DNA from: Lachnospiraceae bacterium
GTDB lineage: Bacteria; Bacillota; Clostridia; Lachnospirales; Lachnospiraceae
Direction of reading: 5' to 3'
Length of the DNA stretch: 54,702 nt
NCBI GenBank assembly: GCA_900772845.1
Contig: CAAGSD010000027.1
Coordinates: 1 to 54,702 of the forward strand
Made by a program: the position numbers and the translations under genes. This document shows positions 9,506-17,606 of this stretch, piece after piece. Below the pieces are notes generated by a model. That model was not told where the DNA came from and did not search any database. It saw only the letters and a list, made by a program, of their open reading frames with translations. Position 1 is the stretch's first letter, and the number at the start of each line of letters is the position of its first letter.

Positions 9506-11530
9506 TTATTTCTGCAAGAATTCCTTTTTAAACTCCATAGCAGCATCGCAGATCTGCTTGTTCAGCTCGTCATCCAGAGCCTTGGTGGTCTCTAACTGAC
9601 GAACGATGTCGCTGTGTTTGTCGTTCATGTAGCTTAAGAACTGCATCTGGAACTCTTTTACCTGATCTACGGGCACATCCAGCATCACTCTGCCGTTGGC
9701 TGCACACAGGGTCATAACCTGCTCTGCCATGCTCAAAGGTCTGCACAGAGGCTGTTTTAACAGTTCCATCAGGACATGGCCGTGTTGCAGCTGCTCCTTG
9801 GTGGCATTGTCCAGATCGGAAGCGAACTGTGTGAACACTTCCATCTCTCTAAACTGTGCCAGATCGATACGGATACTTCCGGCTGCCTTCTTCATTGCCT
9901 TAGTCTGTGCGGCACCGCCGACACGAGATACGGACAGACCGACATTGACTGCAGGTCGCATACCGGAGAAAAACAGCTCACTCTCTAAGAAGATCTGACC
10001 GTCAGTGATGGAGATAACGTTGGTCGGAATGTATGCGGATACATCGCCCGCCTGGGTCTCGATGATAGGCAGTGCAGTGATGGAACCGCCGCCCTTGTCT
10101 GCGCTCAGTCTTGCGGAACGCTCCAGCAGTCTGGAATGTAAGTAGAATACGTCTCCGGGATATGCCTCACGTCCGGGAGAACGCTCCAGTAACAGGGACA
10201 GTGCACGGTAAGCTACCGCATGCTTGGACAGATCATCGTATACGATGAGGACATCCTTGCCCTGATACATGAAATACTCAGCCAGTGCCGTACCGGAATA
10301 AGGTGCGATGTACTGCAGGGGTGCAGGATCGCTGGCCGTTGCGGATACAATAATGGTGTAATCCATTGCATCGTTCTTCTTCAGGGTTCCTACCAGTTTT
10401 GCAATGGTGGATGCCTTCTGGCCGATGGCTACATAGATACATACCACATCCTTGCCCTTCTGGTTCAGAATCGCATCGATGGCGATGGAAGTCTTACCGG
10501 TCTGACGGTCACCAATGATCAGCTCACGCTGTCCACGGCCAATGGGAAACATGGAATCGATAGCCAGAATACCGGTCTCCATCGGTACACCTACAGACTG
10601 TCTGTCCACGATGGAGGGGGCAGGCTGCTCAATGGGACGATAGCCCTCTTCCTTGATAGGGCCTGCGCCGTCGATGGGTGCTCCCAGAGCATCCACGATC
10701 CTGCCCTTGAAGCCGTCACCTACAGGGATACCGGCTCTCTTACCGGTACGGACGACTCTGGTACCTTCACGGATCTCGGTATCATGACCGAACAGGATAC
10801 ATCCGATCTCATCCCTGCGGACATCCTGTACCATTCCCTTGACACCGGAATCGAAGATAACGATCTCGCCGTACTCGGCATGGTCGATACCATTGACATT
10901 GGCGATACCATCACCTACCCAGCTGACAGAACCGATCTCATGCTCCTGTGCCTGGAGATGGAAATCTTCGATCTCACCCTTCAGGATAGAGATGATTCCC
11001 TGCTCGCTGGCAGTCTTTCCTACCTGGGAAAGCTTGTCTGCGAACTGCTTCATACGTCCATTGGTACTCCAGTCATAGACCTCATTACCGGCACGGATGA
11101 TGAAACCGCCGCCAAGAGAAGGATCTTCTTTGGTCTCAAAGACCATATCCTCTCTGTTGTATTTCTTCTGAATAAAATTACGGATATTCTGCAGCTGCTC
11201 GTCAGTGGGGGCTGTCACATAGGACAGTGTCACGACGAACTCTTCCTTTTTCTCGGGAGAGAGTTCTCTGTATGCGGTGCAGATATCATCCCACAGATAG
11301 ACGTCTCCGTTGTCACACAGGACTTTCAGGAAATCTCTGATCTGTAAGGGGAATACTTTTTCTATTACATTGTGCTTGGCAGACAGTGACACAGCAGGGG
11401 ATTCGAAATCCAGCTTCACCTGCGGTACGGCTTTGAAGATATCGCCTGTCTGACCTACAATGTCTCCGGGGATATTCAGTTCACGCAATCTTTTTGCGTA
11501 TTCTAAAGCTGTACTAATCAATCTTTTCAC
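9506..11530 (-). CDS. atpHA: Fused ATP synthase delta-alpha subunit
   Basis: 674 aa, about 170 longer than any normal alpha subunit. Residues 1 to about 170 resemble the delta (OSCP) subunit: an N-terminal helical part (SLSAKHNVIEKVFP, FLKVLCDNGDVYLW) and the C-terminal motif PSLGGGFIIRAGNEVYDWS near 137-155. From about 175 the sequence is a complete alpha subunit: TASEQGIISILKGEIEDF, Walker A GDRQTGKT at 340-347, IYVAIGQK, and the C-terminal helical domain. No stop codon or frameshift separates the parts. No separate atpH lies in the operon, so this polypeptide must supply both. Start is GTG 11530, overlapping atpF by 17 bp. Fusion would covalently tie three copies of delta to the alpha ring, although the enzyme needs one. 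Confidence 0.93.
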   Translation of the reverse strand: MKRLISTALEYAKRLRELNIPGDIVGQTGDIFKAVPQVKLDFESPAVSLSAKHNVIEKVFPLQIRDFLKVLCDNGDVYLWDDICTAYRELSPEKKEEFVVTLSYVTAPTDEQLQNIRNFIQKKYNREDMVFETKEDPSLGGGFIIRAGNEVYDWSTNGRMKQFADKLSQVGKTASEQGIISILKGEIEDFHLQAQEHEIGSVSWVGDGIANVNGIDHAEYGEIVIFDSGVKGMVQDVRRDEIGCILFGHDTEIREGTRVVRTGKRAGIPVGDGFKGRIVDALGAPIDGAGPIKEEGYRPIEQPAPSIVDRQSVGVPMETGILAIDSMFPIGRGQRELIIGDRQTGKTSIAIDAILNQKGKDVVCIYVAIGQKASTIAKLVGTLKKNDAMDYTIIVSATASDPAPLQYIAPYSGTALAEYFMYQGKDVLIVYDDLSKHAVAYRALSLLLERSPGREAYPGDVFYLHSRLLERSARLSADKGGGSITALPIIETQAGDVSAYIPTNVISITDGQIFLESELFFSGMRPAVNVGLSVSRVGGAAQTKAMKKAAGSIRIDLAQFREMEVFTQFASDLDNATKEQLQHGHVLMELLKQPLCRPLSMAEQVMTLCAANGRVMLDVPVDQVKEFQMQFLSYMNDKHSDIVRQLETTKALDDELNKQICDAAMEFKKEFLQK

Positions 11531-12002
11531 CTGTCTTTGCTATAAATTGGTTGTAAAGTTCTCTGTCTGAATCTGCGTTCTGTCTGGCTGCCACCAGCTT
11601 TGCGGTAGCTTCCACTACCAGACCGGCGATCTGCTCCTGTGCCTGTTCAATACGCTTCTGCTCTTCCAGTGCTGCATTCTTGCTGGCATTGTCCATGATC
11701 TTTTTCGCTTCTGTCTGTGCATCTGCCACGATACGGTCATACTCGTTACTTGCCTTGCCTCTTGCCTCGTTCAGGATTCCTTCCTTTTCTGCCTGAACAC
11801 CGTTTAAGGATGCCTCGTACTGGCCTTTCAGTTCATTTGCACTATCCTGTGCGGCTTTTGCATCTGCATATTGCTTATCGATCTCTGCCTGCCTTGCATC
11901 CAGGATCTTGTGGATGGGCTTGATCAGGAAGATCTTCACGATGGCGAAAATGATCAACAGATTCAGGATGGTCCATACAATATTAATATCTAATCTCAGC
12001 AT
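11514..12002 (-). CDS. atpF: ATP synthase F0 b subunit
   Basis: 162 aa. One N-terminal transmembrane helix (about 8-27, IVWTILNLLIIFAIVKIFL) is followed by the PIHKILDARQAEI motif and a long charged coiled coil (about 35-155), the peripheral stalk. ATG 12002 has an AAAGGATG ribosome site. Its end overlaps the delta-alpha gene by 17 bp, which places the stalk subunit directly upstream of its binding partner delta. A 229-bp gap with repeats separates it from atpE. Confidence 0.95.
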   Translation of the reverse strand: MLRLDINIVWTILNLLIIFAIVKIFLIKPIHKILDARQAEIDKQYADAKAAQDSANELKGQYEASLNGVQAEKEGILNEARGKASNEYDRIVADAQTEAKKIMDNASKNAALEEQKRIEQAQEQIAGLVVEATAKLVAARQNADSDRELYNQFIAKTGEKID

Positions 12003-12085
12003 GTGCTTTCATCCTTTCTTACGTTTCGTTTTCTAATTTCCTTATAACTATCTGCTTGTTTGTGCCGTTTCCGGCTTCGGTCCTT

Positions 12086-12235
12086 ATAACTATCCGAAAC
12101 CTCCATGCGCAAAATCGCATCTTCGATGCTTTCCTTTTGCTTATGGAGTTTTAGTCGCCGTAAATCGTCGCAAACGCTCTTACGAATGCAAGCATTCGAC
12201 AATCGTTTGTGCCGTTTCCGGCTTCGGATAGTTAT
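12086..12235. repeat. Inverted-repeat element in the atpE-atpF gap
   Basis: Perfect 13-bp terminal arms ATAACTATCCGAA (12086-12098) and TTCGGATAGTTAT (12223-12235) enclose a hairpin CGAATGC-AA-GCATTCG; the right arm contains the atpE stop codon. A 23-bp direct repeat beginning GTTTGTGCCGTTTCC occurs at 12058-12080 and 12205-12227. A 25-base core is identical to that at about 64-88. It resembles a small non-autonomous inverted-repeat element. I see no gene in 12003-12231. Confidence 0.65.
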
Positions 12236-12447
12236 GCCATGAACAGAATGATCAGGATACCAATAACGAATCCGTAAATAGCGGTTGCCTCTGCCAGCGC
12301 ACCACCTAACAGTAAGATCTTGGTGATCTTGCTCTCTGCTTCCGGCTGTCTTGCAACAGCCTCTGCTGCCTTACTTGTTGCGATACCGATACCGATACCT
12401 GCTCCGATACATGCCAGTGCTGCAATACCTGCTCCAATAGCTATCAT
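12232..12447 (-). CDS. atpE: ATP synthase F0 c subunit (proteolipid)
   Basis: 71 aa, two transmembrane helices joined by the polar loop ARQPEAESK. The first helix has the glycine repeat GAGIGIGIA; the second carries the ion carboxylate Glu53 in LAEATAIYG. Compared with the sodium-binding c subunit of Ilyobacter tartaricus, the glutamine in helix 1 is Ile20 here and the serine after the glutamate is Ala54, so sodium ligands are missing. Proton coupling is inferred. ATG 12447 has a strong AGGAGG site. Confidence 0.96.
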   Translation of the reverse strand: MIAIGAGIAALACIGAGIGIGIATSKAAEAVARQPEAESKITKILLLGGALAEATAIYGFVIGILIILFMA

Positions 12448-12587
12448 AATTAAATCCTCCTAGTTTTTGCGAAGCCAAATCCGAGCCCCTCTGGCGAGGA
12501 GAGGATTTTTCTTCCGTTTTTGTGTGAATTAGTGTTTCATAATCATTCAGAATCACATTTGCAAAATCATTCTGAACAGTTATCCAG
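12448..12587. other. Repeat-rich spacer between atpB and atpE
   Basis: 140 bp without a gene. It contains an imperfect GC-rich hairpin at about 12478-12512 and a perfect inverted repeat ATTCAGAAT / ATTCTGAA (about 12545-12576), followed by CTGAACAGTTATCC just downstream of the atpB stop. The last motif resembles sequences after the cobT stop and near position 113. It may cause processing of the atp transcript, which would help make c the most abundant subunit; that is a guess. Confidence 0.45.
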
Positions 12588-13298
12588 TTACTCAATGGCT
12601 TCCTTAATGTACATGGATGTCAGGAATACGAATACATATGCCTGGATCAGTCCATCAAAAATATCAAAGTAAAAGCTGAAGGGTACCGGCAATGCTACCG
12701 GAACCAGAAGCTTCAGCAGCTCCATGATAACGAATGCTCCCAAAACGTTACCAAACAATCGCATACACAGGGACAGGGGCTTGATGAACACCTCCAGAAT
12801 ATTGATGGGGGTTACGATCGCAATAGGTTCGGTAAAGCTCTTGATCCATCCGCCTACACCCTTTTTGCGGATACCTGCGGCCTCCACCAGGATGATACTC
12901 ATCAGTGCCAGTGCCGCCGTTACGTTCAGATCCTTGGTAGGGGGCTTCATACCGAACAATCCGATGATGTTGGATATGCCCAGATATAACAGTACGCTCA
13001 CCAGATACGGTACATACCGCCTGCCTTCCTCTCCGATCATTCCCGTAACAATGCCTTCCAGCTTTGTCACGATCGTCTCTGCTACCAGCTGTCGTCTGCT
13101 GACATTGTGTACTTTGAGGTTGCTTGTAAGGATAATCGACAAAATCAGAATAACTGCCATGACCACCCAGGTGATAACGACTGATTCCGCAATGTCCAGC
13201 TGTACTCCGCCGATCAGGGGAAGACCTGCCGGAAGCTTAATGGAAAACGCCGTGTCACAATTCAGTTCCTTGAGCAGTTCTGATGCCAATTCCTCCAT
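12588..13298 (-). CDS. atpB: ATP synthase F0 a subunit
   Basis: 236 aa from ATG 13298, chosen because AAGGAAGTGG lies 9 bases upstream; the open frame continues to 13349 without a comparable site. Five or so transmembrane helices are visible, including the family segment PLSLCMRLFGNVLGAFVIM with the essential Arg in LRLFGN-type context (MRLFGN), and the C-terminal GLIQAYVFVFLTSMYI. It forms the ion half-channels against the c ring. It is the first gene of the operon; no atpI is seen upstream. Confidence 0.95.
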   Translation of the reverse strand: MEELASELLKELNCDTAFSIKLPAGLPLIGGVQLDIAESVVITWVVMAVILILSIILTSNLKVHNVSRRQLVAETIVTKLEGIVTGMIGEEGRRYVPYLVSVLLYLGISNIIGLFGMKPPTKDLNVTAALALMSIILVEAAGIRKKGVGGWIKSFTEPIAIVTPINILEVFIKPLSLCMRLFGNVLGAFVIMELLKLLVPVALPVPFSFYFDIFDGLIQAYVFVFLTSMYIKEAIE

Positions 13299-13473
13299 AA
13301 TACCACTTCCTTTCCGTAAACATCCCTGAAAGAGTTCCCACTCCCTCATGGTCGTTGCTATTTTACTCCTATTTATTGAAAAACGTAAGATACATTTTTG
13401 CTAATTTGTCCCATGCAAAATTGAAAAGTTATAGCATATATTAACTATAAAAAATGAGGTATCAGAAAATTAT

Positions 13474-14097
13474 ATGACAAAAATAGTCATTTTGGGACGG
13501 AAATCCCAGACGGGAAATTATGAGACTTTTTTTCGAAAACTTCCCGCAAGGATCGTGACCACTCTGGTCCCCGGGGAAGCTGCCTCCTGCGATGCTCTGA
13601 TCCTGCCCGGCGGCGGAGATATCACCCCTGCCTTTTTCGGGGAAAGATCAAAGGGTTCCCGCTCCGTTGACACTGAACTGGACATCCTGCAGTTCCAGGC
13701 TCTTGACACTGCCGTTGCCGCAGGAATTCCTGTCATCGGTATCTGCAAGGGCATGCAGGTCATCAATGTTGCTTTCGGCGGTACTATTTTGCAGGATATG
13801 CCGGGAGATTCCCTTCACAGTATTCCTTCCGGTGATGCATTCCATGCGTCCATTATGACGGAAGATTCCCGTCTTTTCAAGTATTTTCCTGTCGAAATGT
13901 GCGTCAACAGTGCCCACCATCAGAGGATTGGCCGCTTAGGCCAGCATCTGAAGATCATTCAGTGCTGTCCGGATGACGGCTGCCCCGAAGCCTTGGAGCA
14001 TGATGCTCTGCCGATCCTTGGTCTGCAATGGCATCCGGAGCGTCTCCCTGAGCAGGCAGGACAGCCTTTGCTTTCGCTTCTTTCTTCTTATTTCTGA
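13474..14097 (+). CDS. Class I glutamine amidotransferase-like hydrolase (peptidase C26)
   Basis: 207 aa. The triad of gamma-glutamyl hydrolases is visible: nucleophile Cys91 in GICKGMQ, His187 and Glu189 in LQWHPERL. LILPGGGDITPAFFGE near residue 42 and VNSAHHQRIG near 145 are typical of the gamma-glutamyl-GABA hydrolase (PuuD-like) family. It is divergent from the atp operon. The last 143 bp overlap, on the opposite strand, the 3' end of the DUF2974 gene. The natural substrate cannot be told from sequence. Confidence 0.9.
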   Translation: MTKIVILGRKSQTGNYETFFRKLPARIVTTLVPGEAASCDALILPGGGDITPAFFGERSKGSRSVDTELDILQFQALDTAVAAGIPVIGICKGMQVINVAFGGTILQDMPGDSLHSIPSGDAFHASIMTEDSRLFKYFPVEMCVNSAHHQRIGRLGQHLKIIQCCPDDGCPEALEHDALPILGLQWHPERLPEQAGQPLLSLLSSYF

Positions 14098-15217
14098 ATC
14101 TGCGCCCGGGCTTTTTCGCCGGGGCCAGTTCTTCTCTGACCTTGACTTTGGCGATCTCGAACAGGGAACGAATGATCCCCCGCAGCATCTCCGCAGTCTG
14201 ATCATCCACTTCCTTCAGTGCGTTGATCACCGCATTCATACTCTTTTTCCAGTCGGCGGTAAAGGTGATCAGATCATCCGCCTGGGATGCGGAGATGACC
14301 TGATAGAGCGTATCCACGAAAGTGCGGACCTGCTCCTCATTCAGTGACAGGATCCATTCATTCAGCGCCTCGTTCATGATCTTCTGGCTCTCATAGATGT
14401 CTCCCACATCCACGAAATGATCATCCTTCACCAGCCAGGAGAAAGGATCATGCTGCAGCAGACCGTGGCTTTTACTTTCCACTACACGGTAATGAATATC
14501 CCTCTCGAAGATCATTCCGATCATAGAAGAGTGCGGAAGCAGCTTTACCACCTTGTCTTCTATCGCATTATAATGACATTCCTTCAGTACCTCCGGCCGG
14601 AATCCCGGTCCGTCCAGACTGTAGATCTTCTGGATCCGCTTCTGTACGAAGGGTGCGCATTTCATGGCACTGTACACCGCCAGGTTGCCGCCCTTGGAAT
14701 GTCCTCCGATGTAAAAGGGCTGATGCAGCCATCCGGTGACCATATTTACATATTTGACGCTGTACTCCTGTCCAGGCACCGGATTTAAGAGTGCCATGTT
14801 GAAGTCTTCTTTCCAGCCAACGATAGTCTCATCCGTCCCCCGGAATGCCAGAAACAGAGTTCCGTCATCCAGAATAAAGGTGATGGCAGAAAACTGGGTC
14901 TCCCATTCCTTTTCCACCAGATTGATATAACAGTTCAACCGCATGCTGCGAAACCGTCTGCCACTGAGCAAGCCTTCAAACAGTGCACGGTTCTCCTTTT
15001 CAAACCGGACATCCCCGAACAGTTTGTCCACGTCCGGACGCTCTGCGATCTCCCACAGTGTCACCGAAGGGCCATTGTGTCTGACATCACTGACCATACC
15101 GTCAAATTTCAGATAAGAGAGCTGGCACAATGCCAGACTGTCCACATCATTCAGAGGCTTTTCCCGAAAAGAAATGTCTCCGTATTTCTGCAGATATTCT
15201 ATTACCGTTCCTGCCAT
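13955..15217 (-). CDS. DUF2974 (Mbeg1-like) alpha/beta hydrolase
   Basis: 420 aa. Residues 1 to about 320 follow the DUF2974 pattern, with ALCQLSYLKFD near the start, LFLAFRGTDETIVGWKEDF in the middle and the nucleophile elbow GHSKGG (Ser174). The C-terminal 60 residues are basic and low-complexity (KKPGRRFRNKKKEAKAKA) and are encoded opposite the end of the amidase gene. An AAGGAG-type site precedes ATG 15217. The family contains predicted lipases/esterases of unknown substrate. The upstream region is occupied by a dispersed repeat whose TTTGAC may serve as its -35 box. Confidence 0.88.
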   Translation of the reverse strand: MAGTVIEYLQKYGDISFREKPLNDVDSLALCQLSYLKFDGMVSDVRHNGPSVTLWEIAERPDVDKLFGDVRFEKENRALFEGLLSGRRFRSMRLNCYINLVEKEWETQFSAITFILDDGTLFLAFRGTDETIVGWKEDFNMALLNPVPGQEYSVKYVNMVTGWLHQPFYIGGHSKGGNLAVYSAMKCAPFVQKRIQKIYSLDGPGFRPEVLKECHYNAIEDKVVKLLPHSSMIGMIFERDIHYRVVESKSHGLLQHDPFSWLVKDDHFVDVGDIYESQKIMNEALNEWILSLNEEQVRTFVDTLYQVISASQADDLITFTADWKKSMNAVINALKEVDDQTAEMLRGIIRSLFEIAKVKVREELAPAKKPGRRFRNKKKEAKAKAVLPAQGDAPDAIADQGSAEHHAPRLRGSRHPDSTE

Positions 15218-15270
15218 ATGCCACTCCTTTCCTTGCGTATTTTGCCCGATTGTGTTACTTTTTATATTAT

Positions 15271-15455
15271 GATGATGCCAGGGTCAAAAGGTCTATGCCC
15301 ACATGAGCTTGCTCATAGGTGGGTGAAAGACCTTAGGACCCGCCCCGATATGAGCATAAAAGTGGGATGATAATCCCATGATATGCGAATATTGGGTGGA
15401 TTGTGGGAGTGCGTAGCACGGAACAATCCGTAGGCATCAAAAGCCCCCAACGTTG
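15271..15455. repeat. Dispersed repeat, GGGTCAAAAG family copy b
   Basis: About 185 bp between the divergent DUF2974 and TetR genes. It starts GATGATGCCAGGGTCAAAAG and contains a nested hairpin: AAGGTCT/AGACCTT, CCCAC/GTGGG and GAGC-TT-GCTC (15288-15334). A TGGGAT-GATA-ATCCCA hairpin follows, then GGATTGT...ACAATCC with inner GTGC-GTA-GCAC. The last 50 bp match, inverted, the copy at 39841-39912. It lies directly before the TetR ribosome site. Confidence 0.65.
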
Positions 15456-15477
15456 ATGCAGAAAGAAGGTGCCCGTC

Positions 15478-15999
15478 ATGTCCACGAAAAATTCCAACTC
15501 TTTTTCCAGAGATTGTATGGTACAGGCTCTGGTCCAACTGCTGAAGACCAAATCCCTGTCCAATATTACCATCACAGAGCTGACCGAGCGTGCCGGTGTC
15601 TCCCGCATGACCTATTATCGCAATTACCATTCTCTGGACGAGATCTTCAGCAGTTATCTGCAGGATCTGGTAGAAGCCTACAGGCAGGATGTTGCTGGCT
15701 GGACGGACAAGGGCAGCTACAATGATTCCCGCAATATGCTGCATTGCTATGAGTATTTTTCCCATTACAGGGAATTCATTGCCTGTCTGGTGCAGACCGG
15801 TCTGGGGCACCTGTTGCTGCAGGCGTTGGACAGCTACATTCTGGACACCTATTATACCGAAGACAAGGGTCGGGATTTTTATTACACGCTCCGGGCTTTC
15901 TCCGGTTCTCTCTACAATATTTATGTCACCTGGATCCTGGAGGATTCCATGGAATCTGCAGAAGAGATCGTATCCATTATCTGCAGGATCTATTCGTAA
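15478..15999 (+). CDS. TetR/AcrR-family regulator
   Basis: 173 aa from ATG 15478, preceded by GAAAGAAGG at 8 bases; the frame opens upstream at GTG 15469. The N-terminal DNA-binding domain has the TetR signature: SLSNITITELTERAGVSRMTYYRNY (read in two parts) and SLDEIFSSYL. The C-terminal ligand/dimer domain (about 65-173) is of the TetR_C type seen in Clostridia. It is divergent from the DUF2974 gene across a dispersed repeat, so either could be a target, but no operator was identified. Confidence 0.9.
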   Translation: MSTKNSNSFSRDCMVQALVQLLKTKSLSNITITELTERAGVSRMTYYRNYHSLDEIFSSYLQDLVEAYRQDVAGWTDKGSYNDSRNMLHCYEYFSHYREFIACLVQTGLGHLLLQALDSYILDTYYTEDKGRDFYYTLRAFSGSLYNIYVTWILEDSMESAEEIVSIICRIYS

Positions 16000-16032
16000 G
16001 ATTCTCTGATCTGTTCTCCAAATTGATTCAGC

Positions 16033-16068
16033 AAAGGACTGCGCAAAATACGCAGTCCTTTATTATTT
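16033..16068. terminator. Bidirectional terminator
   Basis: A perfect 10-bp stem AAGGACTGCG (16034-16043) / CGCAGTCCTT (16051-16060) around a 7-base loop is followed by TATTATTT. It lies between the convergent TetR (+) and citrate synthase (-) genes. Confidence 0.85.
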
Positions 16069-16074
16069 GATAAT

Positions 16075-17421
16075 TTATCTCTGATCCAGCGGAACATATT
16101 CCAGTTCCTGCATTACACTCTTGTAAGCGGGACGGATGATCTTATCCATATTGATCAGCTCTTCGATACGGTGTGCACTCCATCCTACGATTCTGGCAAT
16201 GGCGAAGATCGGGGTATACAATTCCAGAGGGATCTCCAGCATACTGTATACGAATCCACTGTAGAAATCCACATTGGCGCTGACGCCCTTGTAAATTCTG
16301 GATTTCTGGGAAATGACCTCCGGTGCGATCCGCTCGATCATGGAATACAATGCGAAATCCTTGTCTCTGCCCTTGGCTGTCGCCAGCTTTTCCACGAAGC
16401 TCTTGAATACCTGGGCTCTGGGGTCGGACAGGGAGTAAACCGCATGTCCCATACCATAGATCAGCCCCTTGCCGTCAAAAGCTTCTTTGCTTAATATCCT
16501 GTTCAGGTATGCTCTTACTGCATCCTCATCTGTCCAGTCGGACACATGGGCTTCTATATCCCGCATCATCTCTACGACCTTGATATTGGCGCCGCCGTGC
16601 TTGGGTCCCTTCAGGGAAGAAAGTGCTGCTGCTATCACAGAATAGGTATCGGAACCGGAAGAAGTAACGACTCTGGTGGTAAAGGTGGAGTTGTTACCAC
16701 CGCCGTGCTCCATATGCAGCACCAGTGCTGTATCCAGTACCCTTGCCTCCAGTTCGGTGTATTGTTTGTCCGGACGAAGCATCATCAGCAGATTCTCTGC
16801 GGTGGAAAGCTTCTTCTGGGGACGGTGTATGTACATGCTCTCATCGTTGGAATAGTGATTATAGGCATGGTAGCCATAGACGGCCAGCATGGGGAATACA
16901 GCGATCAGTCCCAGACATTGTCTTAGTACATTTTCAACAGAAGTATCGCTGCAGTTTTTATCATAGGAAGCCAGCGTCAGAACGCTCCTGGTCAGGGAAT
17001 TCATGATGTCACTGCTGGGAGCTTTCATAATGACATCTCTGGTAAAGTTGGTCGGCAGAGTTCTGCTGGACGCAAGAATATCGTTAAAATGCTTCAGTTC
17101 GTCACGGTTCGGCAACTTACCGAACAGAAGTAAATAAGCCACTTCTTCGAATCCGAAATGATCTCCCCTGAACCCGTTGACCAGTTCAATACAGTCGTAG
17201 CCGCGATACCACAGTTTACCTTCACAGGGAATTTTTTTGCCATCTTCCATTTTGAAGGACTCGATCCGTGAAATATTGGTAAGGCCTGCGACTACGCCGT
17301 TACCGTTCTTATCACGTAGTCCCCTCTGTACGCCATATTCGTCGAACATCTGGGGTTCCAATCTATCTGCCGCTCTGCACAGCCCGGCATGTTCCAACAT
17401 ATACTCTTCGTTTTTCTTCAT
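16075..17421 (-). CDS. gltA: Citrate synthase
   Basis: 448 aa. Catalytic signatures are present: MEHGGGNNSTFTTRVV (first His), GPKHGGANIKVVEMM, GMGHAVYSLSDPRAQVF (second His and Asp region), and Arg-rich C-terminal WSAHRIEEL. It condenses acetyl-CoA and oxaloacetate to citrate in the cytoplasm. No aconitase or isocitrate dehydrogenase lies nearby. It appears to be transcribed alone from the promoter at 17520-17549, with a strong hairpin in its leader. Confidence 0.96.
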   Translation of the reverse strand: MKKNEEYMLEHAGLCRAADRLEPQMFDEYGVQRGLRDKNGNGVVAGLTNISRIESFKMEDGKKIPCEGKLWYRGYDCIELVNGFRGDHFGFEEVAYLLLFGKLPNRDELKHFNDILASSRTLPTNFTRDVIMKAPSSDIMNSLTRSVLTLASYDKNCSDTSVENVLRQCLGLIAVFPMLAVYGYHAYNHYSNDESMYIHRPQKKLSTAENLLMMLRPDKQYTELEARVLDTALVLHMEHGGGNNSTFTTRVVTSSGSDTYSVIAAALSSLKGPKHGGANIKVVEMMRDIEAHVSDWTDEDAVRAYLNRILSKEAFDGKGLIYGMGHAVYSLSDPRAQVFKSFVEKLATAKGRDKDFALYSMIERIAPEVISQKSRIYKGVSANVDFYSGFVYSMLEIPLELYTPIFAIARIVGWSAHRIEELINMDKIIRPAYKSVMQELEYVPLDQR

Positions 17422-17450
17422 CCAAATACCTTCCTTTCCCTCACATTTCT

Positions 17451-17511
17451 ATATATGATACCAGGGTCAAAAGGTCTAAACCCACATGATTTTGACCCCG
17501 ACATCATATAT
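17451..17511. repeat. Inverted repeat in citrate synthase leader, GGGTCAAAAG family copy c
   Basis: Arms ATATATGATACCAGGGTCAA(AA) (17451-17472) and its near complement (17490-17511) pair with three mismatches; the loop carries GGTCTAAACCCACATGA, similar to copy b. The hairpin begins a few bases after the predicted transcription start of citrate synthase and also lies downstream of the glycosyltransferase gene. It may act as leader structure, terminator, or both. Confidence 0.65.
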
Positions 17512-17519
17512 ACTTTCTT

Positions 17520-17549
17520 ATCATAACTTTTCAGAAAGTACCCTGTCAA
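17520..17549 (-). promoter_or_regulatory. Promoter of citrate synthase
   Basis: On the minus strand TTGACA (17544-17549) and TATGAT (17520-17525) are spaced by 18 bp, about 100 bp upstream of the citrate synthase start codon. Nothing else is encoded between them. Confidence 0.65.
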
Positions 17550-17606
17550 TTAACAAAGTATAAAATATTTCGAGTCCTGCAAATATCACTCAATATACGT
17601 CGAATG

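Noticed and set aside
10220..11347. 375-aa open frame on the plus strand inside the delta-alpha ATP synthase gene
   Set aside because: It is wholly antisense to a well-conserved gene and has no recognisable motif or ribosome site.
11996..12202. 68-aa frame between atpF and atpE
   Set aside because: It consists of repeat-element sequence, is highly charged without similarity to a family, and overlaps the atpF ribosome site.
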